Assembly (NCBI GenBank): GCA_900079695.1
Contig: LT599022.1
Location: 2,734,001 to 2,798,000 of the forward strand
DNA length: 64,000 nt
Reading direction: 5' to 3'
Origin: an uncultured Alphaproteobacteria bacterium
Lineage (GTDB): Bacteria; Pseudomonadota; Alphaproteobacteria; Rhodospirillales; Rhodospirillaceae
A program made the translations under genes and the position numbers. The notes under the pieces are model-generated. The model did not search any database. It saw only the letters and a program-made list of their open reading frames with translations, and was not told the DNA's origin. Below, piece by piece: positions 39,666-48,975 of this stretch (its first letter is position 1; each line of letters opens with the position of its first letter).

Positions 39666-40847
39666 CTAGACCGGGCGATAGAACCGCCGCCGCAGCACCG
39701 CTGCGGCGGCGGTGATGCTGAGGGCGAGGACCACCGCCGTCGCCATCGCCGCGCGCGGGCCGAAGGCGTCGATCAGCGCCGCGAACGCCGAGGGCGCGGC
39801 GGCCGCGAGCACGAACCCGGGGGTGAGCAGCCGCCCGACCGTGGCGCCGTAGGTGCGCGGGTCGAACAGCACCAGCGGCAGGGTGCCGCGGGTGATCGAC
39901 ATCAATCCGTTGGACGCGCCGTAGAGCACGCAATAGACCACCGCGGCGACGATCCAGTCGCCGCTCAGCAGACCGGCGAGGAAGCTCACCGGCAGCCCGA
40001 GCGCCGCGCCGAGGTGGAGGTCGAGGGGGTTGAGCCGGCCGCCGAACAGCACCTCGGCGAGCCGCGCCGAGGACTGCCCGATGCCGCGCAGCGACGCCAC
40101 CCACACTGCGGTTGCGAGCGCGAGGCCGAGCCCGGAGAGCAGCGCGATCATGTGCGCCGACATCGCCGCGTTGAGGAAGTTGAGCCCGGCGACGGTGAAG
40201 GCGTAGAGCAGCGCGGCGGCGCGCGACGGCGGCGGCGCGGGCGGCGCGTCGGTTTCGGCGGCGGCGCTTGCGGCGGGAGCCGGACGCGGCGTCTTCGGCA
40301 GGGTCAGGAACAGCGGGATCGAGGCGAGCGCGATCGCGGCGTAGACCAGCATCGCGGTGCGCCAGCCCCAGCCCTCGGCCAGCCAGTTGCCGAACGGCCA
40401 GAACACCGTCGAGGCGAGCCCGCCGAGCAGGGTGATCTGCGAGATCGGCCGCTTCGCGCCGCTGCCGAACGCCTTGGCGAGGGCGGCGAACGCGGCGTCG
40501 TAGAGGGTGAGGCGCATCGCCGCGCCGAGCGCCGTCCAGGCGAGCAGATAGAGCCAATAGTCCCGGCAGACCATGAGGCCGAGACAGCCGAGCGCGGCGA
40601 GCGCCGCGCCGATGCTCATCGGCATCCGTCCGCCGTGGCGGTCGATGGCGCGGCCGATCGGCGTGGAGAGCACCCCCATCACCAGGAGCGCCAGCGAGAA
40701 GCCGGAATAGATCTTGGCGTGGCTCCAGCCGAGGTCGGCGCCGATGCGTCCACCGAAACCGCCGATCAGGTAATACGACAGCCCCCAATGCAGAAGCTGC
40801 GACAGACCCAGACAGAAGATCGCGACGGTGCGGCGGGTCCCGGTCAT
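39666..40847 (-). CDS. MFS transporter
   Basis: 393 residues from the ATG at 40847, about 12 helices. Starts TVAIFCLGLSQLLHWGLSYY; the loop motif is TPIGRAIDRHGGRMPMSIGA. A Pro/Ala-rich central loop (about 185-215) separates the two halves. The ATG overlaps the stop of the upstream DUF4236 gene (ATGA), so the two are co-translated. Substrate unknown; its position beside the TRAP cluster may be coincidence because it is on the other strand. Confidence 0.85.
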   Translation of the reverse strand: MTGTRRTVAIFCLGLSQLLHWGLSYYLIGGFGGRIGADLGWSHAKIYSGFSLALLVMGVLSTPIGRAIDRHGGRMPMSIGAALAALGCLGLMVCRDYWLYLLAWTALGAAMRLTLYDAAFAALAKAFGSGAKRPISQITLLGGLASTVFWPFGNWLAEGWGWRTAMLVYAAIALASIPLFLTLPKTPRPAPAASAAAETDAPPAPPPSRAAALLYAFTVAGLNFLNAAMSAHMIALLSGLGLALATAVWVASLRGIGQSSARLAEVLFGGRLNPLDLHLGAALGLPVSFLAGLLSGDWIVAAVVYCVLYGASNGLMSITRGTLPLVLFDPRTYGATVGRLLTPGFVLAAAAPSAFAALIDAFGPRAAMATAVVLALSITAAAAVLRRRFYRPV

Positions 40848-41113
40848 GCGGCGAACGCGAACCAGGCGAGGATCGCGAGCGCGACGAGCGCCGCGACGAA
40901 CGCCAGGGTGCGCGCCGTGCCGCCGCCCGACCACGGCGCGCGGGTCGAGTAGGAAAGACCGGAGCCGGGAACGCCCGCGGTGGTGCGCACGCCGCCGCGC
41001 CCGAGGTTGACCGACAGGCCGCGCCCGCCGAGCGACAGACTCGCGCCGCTCTTGCTCAGATTGAGACGCACGCCCGGCAGAAGCCGCGCGATCTTGCGCA
41101 CCCGTAAACCCAT
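40844..41113 (-). CDS. DUF4236-domain small membrane protein
   Basis: 89 residues from the ATG at 41113. The N-terminus MGLRVRKIARLLPGVRLNLS with KSGASLSLGGRGLSVN is a clear DUF4236 domain; one membrane helix (about 68-87) closes the protein. Family function unknown. Overlaps the MFS gene by four bases. A start 16 codons earlier is open but not conserved. Confidence 0.88.
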   Translation of the reverse strand: MGLRVRKIARLLPGVRLNLSKSGASLSLGGRGLSVNLGRGGVRTTAGVPGSGLSYSTRAPWSGGGTARTLAFVAALVALAILAWFAFAA

Positions 41114-41224
41114 CCTCGGAACTCCCGACTCGCTGGAATCGTTGACTGCAAGCCGGTCCACAATGCGCCCGCCGCGGGTCGGCGCGCAAGACGGACAATC
41201 GCGGTCGAGTTGTCTAGACGACGG

Positions 41225-41926
41225 TTACAGGCCGAGCACCGCGGCGAGGCGCGTGCCTTCGGCGATCAGGTCCGCCATCGCCCCTTCGCCGACCGCGCGG
41301 CCGCTTTCCAGCAGCACCGCGCGGTCGGCGAGCGCGGCGGCGAAGCGCCAGTTCTGTTCCGACAGCAGAATCCCCACGCCCGCCGCCTTGACCCCGGCGA
41401 GCGCCTCGGCGAGATCCTCCACCACCTTCGGCGCGATCCCTTCCGAGGGTTCGTCGAGCAGCAACAGGCGCGGCTGCCCCATCAGGGTGCGCGCCACCGT
41501 CAGCATCTGCTGCTCGCCGCCCGAGAGGTGGGCGGCGGGGCGGTCGAGCAGGCCCTTGAGGTGCGGGAACACGTCGAGCACCCGGGTTTCGGTCCATTCC
41601 GGCGCATCGGGACGCGGCGGACGGCGACCGACGTCGAGGTTCTCCCACACCGAGAGGCGTGCGAACACCCGGCGGTCCTCGGGCACCCAGCCGAGGCCGA
41701 GGCGCGCCGCTTCGTGGGTCGGCAGGCCGCCGAGGTCGCGGCCGTCGAAGACGATCCGCCCCGAAATCAGCCGGGTCAGTCCGATTGCGGTCTTGAGGGT
41801 GGTGGTCTTGCCCGCGCCGTTGCGTCCGATCAGCGCCACCGCCTCGCCCTTCTCCACCGCGAGATCGAGGTCGGACAGCACCTGGACCGGGCCGTATCCG
41901 GCAGTCACGCGCGTGAACCGCAGCAC
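41225..41926 (-). CDS. LivF-like ABC transporter ATPase (orphan)
   Basis: 233 residues. Walker A GRNGAGKTTTLK, signature HLSGGEQQMLTVARTL, Walker B LLLLDEPSEGIAP, switch His replaced by LLSEQNWRFA as usual in LivF. LivF is one of two ATPases of branched-chain amino acid (HAAT) importers. No livG, livH, livM or binding-protein gene lies next to it in this window, so it is either an orphan or serves a system elsewhere. It is divergent from the NAD-glutamate dehydrogenase gene, a possible link to amino acid supply. Confidence 0.9.
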   Translation of the reverse strand: MLRFTRVTAGYGPVQVLSDLDLAVEKGEAVALIGRNGAGKTTTLKTAIGLTRLISGRIVFDGRDLGGLPTHEAARLGLGWVPEDRRVFARLSVWENLDVGRRPPRPDAPEWTETRVLDVFPHLKGLLDRPAAHLSGGEQQMLTVARTLMGQPRLLLLDEPSEGIAPKVVEDLAEALAGVKAAGVGILLSEQNWRFAAALADRAVLLESGRAVGEGAMADLIAEGTRLAAVLGL

Positions 41927-42037
41927 TCCGTTCCTCCGCTAAAATTCCCGGATAAATCGTTGCAAAATCGCCGGTAACACCTAGCCTAATACGTGCGAGG
42001 AACACCGCTCAAGCGGGTTAACCAAGGGATGCGAACA

Positions 42038-45000
42038 ATGCCTCCAGCACTCACCATCGGGTCGGAATCCACGGTTGCCGAAACCATCGCCCATGCGCGG
42101 CAGAAGATGGAAGCCGCCCGCGCCAAGGGCGACGACATCGCCGCGGTTACGCGGTTCATCTCGGAATTCTACCGCACCGTCGCGCCCGGAGACATCCAGG
42201 GGCGGCCGATGGAGTATCTTTACGGCGCGGCCCGCTCCGCCTGGACGCTGGCGCAGCGCCGCACGCCGGGCGCGCTCGCGATCCGCGCGTTCAATCCCAC
42301 CGCCGAGGAAATCGGCTGGACCTGCGAACACACCGTGATCGAGATGGTGAACGACGACATGCCGTTCCTCGTCGACACCGTCACCGCGGCGCTCAACGAT
42401 CTCGACGTCGAGGTCCACGGCATCATCCATCCGGTGATCGCGGTGGAACGCGACGCCGCGGGCGGGCTGGTGCGCCTGCTGCCCGAGGTGGGCGAGGGGA
42501 GCCTCACCGAATCGGTGATGCACGTCGAGGTCACGCGCCAGGTCGAGACCGCGAAGCTCGACCGCATCGTCGCGCGCCTCAAGGAGGTTCTGGCCGACGT
42601 CCGCCTTGCGGTGGAGGACTGGCAGGCGATGCGCGCCCGCGTCGACGAGGCGCTCGCCTCCGACTTCCCCGAGGACGATTGCCACGCGTGCCGCGCGTTC
42701 CTCGAATGGTTGCGCGCGCACCACTTCACCTTCCTCGGCGCGCGGATCTACACCGCGATCGACGACGGCGCCGGGCCGTCGCTGCGGGTCGAGGAGGGAT
42801 CCGGCCTCGGCATCCTGCGCGACCCCGAGCGCCGCGTCTTCGACGAACTCCAGACCAACGCCGCGGGCCAGGTGGAGAACCGCATCTTCAATCAGGAGGG
42901 GCCGCCGCTCCTGGTGGCGAAGAGCGTGCGCCGCGCCACCGTCCACCGACCGGTGTCGATGGATGCGATCGTGGTCAAGCGCCGCGACGCCGAGGGCGGA
43001 GTCTCCGGCGTATGGCTGTTCCTCGGCCTGTTCACCGCCGAGATCTACACCAACTCGCCGCTGATGGTGCCGATGCTGAGCGGCAAGATCAGCCGCGTGA
43101 TCGCCGACGCGGGCTTCCGCCGCGACGGCCACGACGGCAAGAAACTGCTGTCGATCCTCGAAAACCTGCCGCGCGACGAGCTGTTCCAGTCGTCCGAGGC
43201 GCATCTGCTCGCGGTCGGCGTGGGCATCCTCCAGCTTCAGGAGCGCCGCCGCGTCGCGCTGTTCCTGCGCGAGGACGATTTCCAGCGCTTCATCTCCTGC
43301 CTCATCTACATTCCGCGCGACCGCTTCGGCACGCCGCTGCGGCTGGCGATGCAGGACCTTCTGGCGCAGGCGTTCGCGGGCGAGGTGCTGTCGTACGCCA
43401 CTCAGGTGAGCGAACAGCCGCTCGCGCGCGTGCACGTGATCGTGCGCACCCAGCCCGGCAACCTGCCCGACTACGACCCGCGCGAGATCGAGGCTCGTCT
43501 CGCCGCGGTGGCGCGCGCGTGGGAGGACAACCTCCGCGACGCCCTCTACCGCACCCTCGGCGAGGCGCGCGGGGCGGAGGTGCAGCGACGCTACGCCCGC
43601 GCCTTCCCCAGCAACTACACCGAACACTTCGACGCCGAGGCGGCGGTGTTCGATATCGCGCGGATCGAGGAGGCGCTCGCCTCCGGCGTTCTCGGCATGA
43701 ACCTCTACCGCCCGCTCGAGGCGGCGGACGAGGACGTCCGCCTCAAGGTCTACTGCAAGGGCCATGCGGTGCCGCTGTCCGACGTGCTGCCGATGCTCGA
43801 GAACATGGGCCTGCGGGTGCTGGAGGAGATCCCCTACGCGGTCAAGGTCGCGGGCGACGGCGGCGGCAGCGTCTGGATCCACGATTTCGGCATGCGCGCG
43901 GCGCAGGGCGGCATCGTCGACATTCCGGCGGTGCGCAAGCCGTTCCAGGACGCCCTCGGCCGGGTGTGGGCGGGCGAGGTCGAGAACGACGGCTTCAACC
44001 GTCTCGTCATCGGCGCCGGGCTCACCGCCCGCGACGTCACGGTGCTGCGCGCCTATGCCCGTTACCTGCGGCAGGTGCTGTTCCCGTTCTCGCAGGCCTA
44101 CATCTCGCAGACCCTGCTCGACAACGCGGGCGTCACCCGCCTGCTGATGGACCTGTTCCACGCCCGTAACGATCCTGCCCGCCAGGGCGCGGGCGCGGTC
44201 GAACGCGCCGCCGAGATCGAGGCGGCGATCGGCCGGGGTCTCGACGCGATCGCCTCGGCGGACGCCGACCGCATCCTGCGCCGCTACCTCAACCTGATCC
44301 GCGCGACGCTGCGGACCAACTACTATCAGACCGAGGCCGACGGCGCGCCGAAGCCCACCCTCGCGTTCAAGCTCTCGTCGCAGGACCTCGACGATCTGCC
44401 GAAGCCCAAACCCTGGGTCGAGGTGTTCGTCTATTCGCCGCGGCTCGAAGCGGTGCACCTGCGCGGCGGCAAGGTGGCGCGCGGCGGCATCCGCTGGTCG
44501 GACCGGCCGGAGGACTTCCGCACCGAGATCCTCGGCCTGATCAAGGCGCAGATGGTCAAGAACGCGGTGATCGTTCCGGTCGGGGCGAAGGGCGGCTTCA
44601 TCTGCAAGCGTCCGCCCGCGGGCGGCAACCGCGAGGCGGTGCTGGCCGAAGGCATCGCCTGCTACAAGCTGTTCATGCGCGCCCTGCTCGGCCTCACCGA
44701 CAACCTCGTCGGCGGCCGAGTGGTGCCGCCCGAGGGCGTGGTGCGGCACGACGGCGACGATCCCTACCTCGTCGTCGCCGCCGACAAGGGCACCGCGACC
44801 TTCTCCGACATCGCCAACGCCGAATCCCAGGCGGCGGGCTTCTGGCTCGACGACGCCTTCGCCTCCGGCGGCTCCCAGGGCTACGACCACAAGACGATGG
44901 GAATCACCGCCCGCGGCGCGTGGGAATCGGTGAAACGCCACTTCCGCGAACTCGGCCGCGACATCCAGACCGAGCCGTTCACCGCCGTCGGCGTCGGCGA

Positions 45001-46873
45001 CATGGCGGGCGACGTGTTCGGCAACGGCCTCCTGCAGTCGCGCAAGACCCGGCTGATCGGCGCGTTCAACCACCTCCACATCTTCGTCGACCCCGATCCG
45101 GACGCCGAAGCCGCCTACGCCGAGCGCAAACGCCTGTTCGACACCCCGCGCTCGACCTGGGCCGATTACGATCCGAAGCTGCTCTCGAAAGGCGGCGCGG
45201 TGTTCAGCCGTCAGGCCAAGACCGTGAAGGTCTCGCCCGAGGCGGCGGCGCGCTTCGGCCTCTCCGCCGAGGTCGTCACCCCCAACGACCTGATCCGCGC
45301 GATCCTCACAGCCGACGTCGACCTGCTGTTCTTCGGCGGCATCGGCACCTATCTCCGCGCTTCCGACGAGACCGACGCGGAGGTCGGCGACCGCGCCAAC
45401 GACGCGCTCCGCATCACCGGCAAGATGCTGCGCGCCAAGGTCGTGGGCGAGGGCGCGAACCTCGGCGCGACCCAGCGCGGCCGCATCGAATACGCGCAGT
45501 CGGGCGGGCGCATCAATACCGACGCCATCGACAACTCGGCGGGCGTCGACTGCTCCGACCACGAGGTCAACATCAAGATCCTCCTCAACGAGGTGGTCGC
45601 CCACGGCGACATGACGGTGAAGCAGCGCAACGTCCTGCTCGCCAAGATGACCGAGGACGTCGGCGAACTGGTGCTGCGCGACAACTACCTGCAAAGCCAG
45701 GCGCTTTCGATGATGGAGGCGCACGGCCCCGACCGCCTGGACGAACAGGTACGGCTGATCCGGCACCTCGAACGGCTCGGCCGGCTCGACCGCGCCATCG
45801 AGTTCCTCCCCACCGAGGAACAGCTCGCCGAGCGGATCGCCAAACGCGGCGTGCTCACCCGGCCCGAAACCGCGGTGGTGATGCCCTACTGCAAGCTCTG
45901 GCTGTTCGACGAGATCATCGACAGCGACCTGCCCGACGTCGCCCAGCTCGACGCCGAGTTGATCGGCTACTTCCCGCCCGCGTTGCGCCAGGGCTTCGGC
46001 GACGCCATCCACGCCCACCGTCTGCGCCGCGAAATCGTCGCCACGGTGGTCGGCAACGCCGTGATCAACCGCATGGGCGGAACCTTCCTCACCGAAATGA
46101 TCGAGGACAGCGGCCGCAACCCGGCGGAAATCGCCCGCGCCTTCCTGGTGGTGCGCACCGCCTTCGATCTCGAGGCGGTGTGGGCGGCGATCGAGGCGCT
46201 CGACAACCGGGTGCCCGCCCAGACGCAACTCGCGATGCTGATGGCGGTCAACCGCGCGGTGCGCGCCCTGGTCGCGTGGATCCTCCGCCACGCGCCGCAG
46301 CCGGTCGACATTTCCGGCCTCTCCGAGCGCCTCAGGGCCGGAGCCGACGCGATGCTGCCCGGTCGTCTCGCGCTGCCGGCCGATGCCGGGGAGGAGGGCC
46401 GCGTCTGGCTCGCCGCCGGAGTACCGGACGATCTCGCACGCCGCGTCCTCGCCCTCGAGGCGATGGTCTCGGTGCCCGACGTCGTCACCCTCGCCGAGAC
46501 CCGCGGTCTCGCCATCCCGCTCGCCGCGGCCGCCCACGACCGCGTCGGCGAGCGCTTCGGGTTCGGCTGGCTCAAGACCACCGCCGCCCACCTGCCGCCG
46601 CGCAGCCACTGGCAGAAGCTCGCCCTCGTCGCTTTGATCGAGGACTTCGCCGAACAGCAGCGCGACGTCGCCCAGGGCGTGCTCGCCCGCCTCGCGCCGG
46701 ACGCCACGCTCGAGTCGGTGGAAACCGCGCTCGGCGAATGGATCGCGGCCAACGCCTACGCCGTCGAACAGGCCGACCGCCTGCTCGCCGAATATCGCGA
46801 TGCGGCACAGTCGCCGGACCTCGCGATGCTGACGGTGGCCGCACGGCAGTACCGCACCATGGCGCGGGCGTAA
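42038..46873 (+). CDS. gdhB: NAD-specific glutamate dehydrogenase, large (180 kDa) type
   Basis: About 1,611 residues from the ATG at 42038, nine bases after AAGGG; an ATG at 42029 and a GTG at 41993 are in frame upstream. Catabolic enzyme that converts glutamate to 2-oxoglutarate and ammonia with NAD+. The long N-terminal region contains ACT-like regulatory parts. The catalytic core is near the middle (GGIRWSDRPEDFRTEILGL, MVKNAVIVPVGAKGGF, FFGGIGTYLRA, GANLGATQRGRIEYA). The family symbol varies between species. It would take glutamate from PutA onward into the TCA cycle. Confidence 0.96.
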   Translation: MPPALTIGSESTVAETIAHARQKMEAARAKGDDIAAVTRFISEFYRTVAPGDIQGRPMEYLYGAARSAWTLAQRRTPGALAIRAFNPTAEEIGWTCEHTVIEMVNDDMPFLVDTVTAALNDLDVEVHGIIHPVIAVERDAAGGLVRLLPEVGEGSLTESVMHVEVTRQVETAKLDRIVARLKEVLADVRLAVEDWQAMRARVDEALASDFPEDDCHACRAFLEWLRAHHFTFLGARIYTAIDDGAGPSLRVEEGSGLGILRDPERRVFDELQTNAAGQVENRIFNQEGPPLLVAKSVRRATVHRPVSMDAIVVKRRDAEGGVSGVWLFLGLFTAEIYTNSPLMVPMLSGKISRVIADAGFRRDGHDGKKLLSILENLPRDELFQSSEAHLLAVGVGILQLQERRRVALFLREDDFQRFISCLIYIPRDRFGTPLRLAMQDLLAQAFAGEVLSYATQVSEQPLARVHVIVRTQPGNLPDYDPREIEARLAAVARAWEDNLRDALYRTLGEARGAEVQRRYARAFPSNYTEHFDAEAAVFDIARIEEALASGVLGMNLYRPLEAADEDVRLKVYCKGHAVPLSDVLPMLENMGLRVLEEIPYAVKVAGDGGGSVWIHDFGMRAAQGGIVDIPAVRKPFQDALGRVWAGEVENDGFNRLVIGAGLTARDVTVLRAYARYLRQVLFPFSQAYISQTLLDNAGVTRLLMDLFHARNDPARQGAGAVERAAEIEAAIGRGLDAIASADADRILRRYLNLIRATLRTNYYQTEADGAPKPTLAFKLSSQDLDDLPKPKPWVEVFVYSPRLEAVHLRGGKVARGGIRWSDRPEDFRTEILGLIKAQMVKNAVIVPVGAKGGFICKRPPAGGNREAVLAEGIACYKLFMRALLGLTDNLVGGRVVPPEGVVRHDGDDPYLVVAADKGTATFSDIANAESQAAGFWLDDAFASGGSQGYDHKTMGITARGAWESVKRHFRELGRDIQTEPFTAVGVGDMAGDVFGNGLLQSRKTRLIGAFNHLHIFVDPDPDAEAAYAERKRLFDTPRSTWADYDPKLLSKGGAVFSRQAKTVKVSPEAAARFGLSAEVVTPNDLIRAILTADVDLLFFGGIGTYLRASDETDAEVGDRANDALRITGKMLRAKVVGEGANLGATQRGRIEYAQSGGRINTDAIDNSAGVDCSDHEVNIKILLNEVVAHGDMTVKQRNVLLAKMTEDVGELVLRDNYLQSQALSMMEAHGPDRLDEQVRLIRHLERLGRLDRAIEFLPTEEQLAERIAKRGVLTRPETAVVMPYCKLWLFDEIIDSDLPDVAQLDAELIGYFPPALRQGFGDAIHAHRLRREIVATVVGNAVINRMGGTFLTEMIEDSGRNPAEIARAFLVVRTAFDLEAVWAAIEALDNRVPAQTQLAMLMAVNRAVRALVAWILRHAPQPVDISGLSERLRAGADAMLPGRLALPADAGEEGRVWLAAGVPDDLARRVLALEAMVSVPDVVTLAETRGLAIPLAAAAHDRVGERFGFGWLKTTAAHLPPRSHWQKLALVALIEDFAEQQRDVAQGVLARLAPDATLESVETALGEWIAANAYAVEQADRLLAEYRDAAQSPDLAMLTVAARQYRTMARA

Positions 46874-46894
46874 GATCCGGGAAGACAAAAACGT

Positions 46895-47054
46895 GCGGAG
46901 GGACTCGGTCCCTCCGCGCCTCCCGGACGCTTGGTGTTTGCGCGAAGCGCGATCAAGCCGTCACGCGGCGTGATGGCGGAATCCCGCTTCGCGGAACAAC
47001 CAACGAATCGGTTCACAGGGCCCGAGGCCCTGTGCGGGTCCGGGCGGAGCCCGG
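46895..47054 (+). repeat. Double-hairpin intergenic repeat, copy A
   Basis: About 160 bases filling the gap between gdhB and the UMF1 gene. Hairpin 1 is GCGGAGGGAC tcg GTCCCTCCGC (46895-46917); then come CCTCCCGGACG, TTTGCGCGAAGCG, TCACGCgGCGTGA and TCCCGCTTCGCGGAA. Hairpin 2 is CACAGGGCC cga GGCCCTGTG (47014-47034), followed by GTCCGGGCGGAGCCC. The same order recurs at 61906. No gene is seen inside it. Confidence 0.8.
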
Positions 47055-47082
47055 CCTGGTTTTTCACAGTCGGGAGTCGCCG

Positions 47083-48330
47083 ATGCGCAAGGCCGTCTGG
47101 GGGTGGTGCCTGTACGACTGGGCGAATTCGGCGTTTCCGACGGTGGTTCAGACGTTCGTGATTTCGACGTGGTTCACCCAGGCGGTGGCGGCGTCGCGGG
47201 AGACCGGCACGGCGCAGTGGGGCTGGGCGATGGCGGCCTCGGGACTGGCGATCGCGGTGGCGAGCCCGTTCCTCGGCGCGGTGGCGGATCGCTCCGGGCG
47301 GCGGACGTGGTGGGTGGCGGCGTTCACCGTCGGACTCTGCGCGGCGACCGGGCTGATCTGGTTCGTCCGTCCGCAGCCGGACGATGCGCTGCTGTGTCTG
47401 GTTCTGGTGGCGGCGGGTACCGCGTGCTTCGAGATCGCCACGGTGTTCTACAATGCCCTGCTGCCTGCGGTGGCGGAGCGCGAGCGGATCGGGCGGATTT
47501 CCGGCTGGGCCTGGGGGCTGGGGTATCTCGGCGGCCTCGCCTGCCTCGTCGCCGTGCTGTTCGGGCTGATTCAGGCCGATCCGCCGCCGTTCGGGCTCGA
47601 CCCGGCGGCGGGCGAAACCGTGCGTGCCGCGGCGCTGCTGGTGGCGGCGTGGGTCGCGCTGTTCTCCCTGCCGTTCCTCGTCTGGGTCAAGGACCCGCGC
47701 GGCGCGGGCGGCGGCCTCGGTCCGGCGGTCCGCGGCGCGCTGCCCAACCTCGCGCGCGCGGTGCGGCACTGGCCGCCCGCTTCGCGGATCGGGCGCTTCC
47801 TGCTCGCGCGGATGCTCTATACCGACGGCCTCAACACCCTGTTCGCGTTCGGCGGCGTCTATGCGGCGGGCACCTTCGGCATGCCGCTCGCCGAGGTGAT
47901 CGTGTTCGGCATCGCACTCAACGTCACCGCCGGACTCGGCGCCGCCGCGAGCGGCTGGCTCGACGACGCGTTCGGTCCCAAGGCGGTGGTGCTCGGCGCG
48001 GTGGCGGCGATCTCCGGCATCGGCCTCGCCCTGGTGCTGACCGAAAGCGTCACGGCGTTCTGGATCCTCGGACTGCTGCTGGGCGTCTTCCTCGGCCCGG
48101 CACAGGCGGCGAGCCGCACCTACATGGCGCGGATCGCTCCGCCCGAGAACCTCAACGCCTGCTTCGGCCTCTATGCCTTGTCGGGCAAGGTTACGGCGTT
48201 CGCCGGTCCCGCCGTGCTCGCCCTCGTTACCGACGCCACCCGCTCGCAGCGCGCCGGAATGGCGACGATCCTGATCTTCCTCGTCTCCGGCGCCCTCCTC
48301 CTCGCCACCGTGCCGCGCCCGAGGCGGTAA
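47083..48330 (+). CDS. UMF1-family MFS transporter (Atg22-like)
   Basis: 415 residues, about 12 helices. The start AVWGWCLYDWANSAFPTVV is diagnostic for the UMF1/Atg22-like group, and GISRISGWAWGLGY-like sequence is read here as GRISGWAWGLGYLGGL. SRTYMARIAPPENLNACFGLY near the end is also characteristic. Substrate unknown; the yeast relative exports amino acids from the vacuole. It lies downstream of gdhB but behind the double-hairpin repeat, so independent expression is likely. Confidence 0.9.
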   Translation: MRKAVWGWCLYDWANSAFPTVVQTFVISTWFTQAVAASRETGTAQWGWAMAASGLAIAVASPFLGAVADRSGRRTWWVAAFTVGLCAATGLIWFVRPQPDDALLCLVLVAAGTACFEIATVFYNALLPAVAERERIGRISGWAWGLGYLGGLACLVAVLFGLIQADPPPFGLDPAAGETVRAAALLVAAWVALFSLPFLVWVKDPRGAGGGLGPAVRGALPNLARAVRHWPPASRIGRFLLARMLYTDGLNTLFAFGGVYAAGTFGMPLAEVIVFGIALNVTAGLGAAASGWLDDAFGPKAVVLGAVAAISGIGLALVLTESVTAFWILGLLLGVFLGPAQAASRTYMARIAPPENLNACFGLYALSGKVTAFAGPAVLALVTDATRSQRAGMATILIFLVSGALLLATVPRPRR

Positions 48331-48360
48331 GGCCGGGGGATCTCGGTCTCCCGACCCCAA

Positions 48361-48396
48361 AAGCAAAAGGGCCTCCGCACGGGGGCCCTTTTGCTT
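48361..48396. terminator. Bidirectional rho-independent terminator
   Basis: 13-bp stem AAGCAAAAGGGCC / GGCCCTTTTGCTT (48361-48373 with 48384-48396) between the convergent UMF1 and YbjQ-family genes. Confidence 0.9.
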
Positions 48397-48440
48397 CGGA
48401 AATCACGGGAGCCAAGGGCAACGCCCCTGGCCTGACGGCT

Positions 48441-48788
48441 TCAGCCGTAGCGGACGGCGGTGCCGTTGGCGGAGACCATCAGCATGGTCTTGTCGTCGCC
48501 GCCGATGACTTCGTAGTCGAGGTCGACCGCGACCACCGCGTGGGCGCCGAGGTTGTAGGCTTCCTCGCGCATTTCCCGAAGAGCCAGTTCCTTGGCTTCG
48601 CGCAGGGCCTTTTCGTAACCGCCCGCGCGGCCGCCGACGACGTCGCGGATGCCGGCGAAGAAGTCCTTGAACAGGTTGGTGCCCATGATCGCCTCGCCGG
48701 AGACGATGCCGAGGTAGGCGCTGACCTTGTGATCCTGAATGCCGTCGGTGGTGGTGATCATCACGGCGTCGGCCGGGTTCTGAGGCAT
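48441..48788 (-). CDS. YbjQ/UPF0145-family protein
   Basis: 115 residues from the ATG at 48788. The pattern [60 protein letters not shown] is the YbjQ family, which forms pentameric rings and was once labelled heavy-metal binding; the function is not settled. A longer frame to 48863 is artificial because its first residues are translated from the purH-derived repeat. Confidence 0.92.
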   Translation of the reverse strand: MPQNPADAVMITTTDGIQDHKVSAYLGIVSGEAIMGTNLFKDFFAGIRDVVGGRAGGYEKALREAKELALREMREEAYNLGAHAVVAVDLDYEVIGGDDKTMLMVSANGTAVRYG

Positions 48789-48821
48789 GGTGGAAATTCT
48801 CCGAAAAGGAAGGCCGAAAAA

Positions 48822-48864
48822 CTCAATGGCGGAAGTGTCGCATCCCGGTGAACGCCATGGCAAG
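48822..48864. repeat. Left 43-bp direct repeat of the purH 3' end (att-like)
   Basis: Matches 52540-52582 at 42 of 43 positions (G at 48854 instead of A). On the minus strand it still reads the last codons of purH (FTGMRHFRH stop). It marks the far edge of the glycosyltransferase island. Confidence 0.85.
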
Positions 48865-48975
48865 ACTAAAAGTCAAATACGCCAGTGAAATCAAACCTCT
48901 GAACAAAGGCAGGGTGATATTCGAAATCATGAGCGAAGAACGTGCAACCGAGTGGCGCGCCGCATCGCGTAGGGT

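Noticed and set aside
41981-46888. 1,635-residue open frame antisense to gdhB
   Set aside because: Composition is typical of the reverse of a GC-rich gene (His/Arg/Glu/Val-rich, no domains), whereas the plus strand is a full NAD-GDH.
46895-47054. Riboswitch upstream of the UMF1 transporter
   Set aside because: The same element occurs at 61906 in a different context and orientation relative to genes, which argues for a dispersed repeat.
48789-48863. Longer start for the YbjQ-family gene, with an N-terminus resembling that of the open GT-C frame
   Set aside because: The shared residues come from translating the purH direct repeat in a different frame, not from related proteins.
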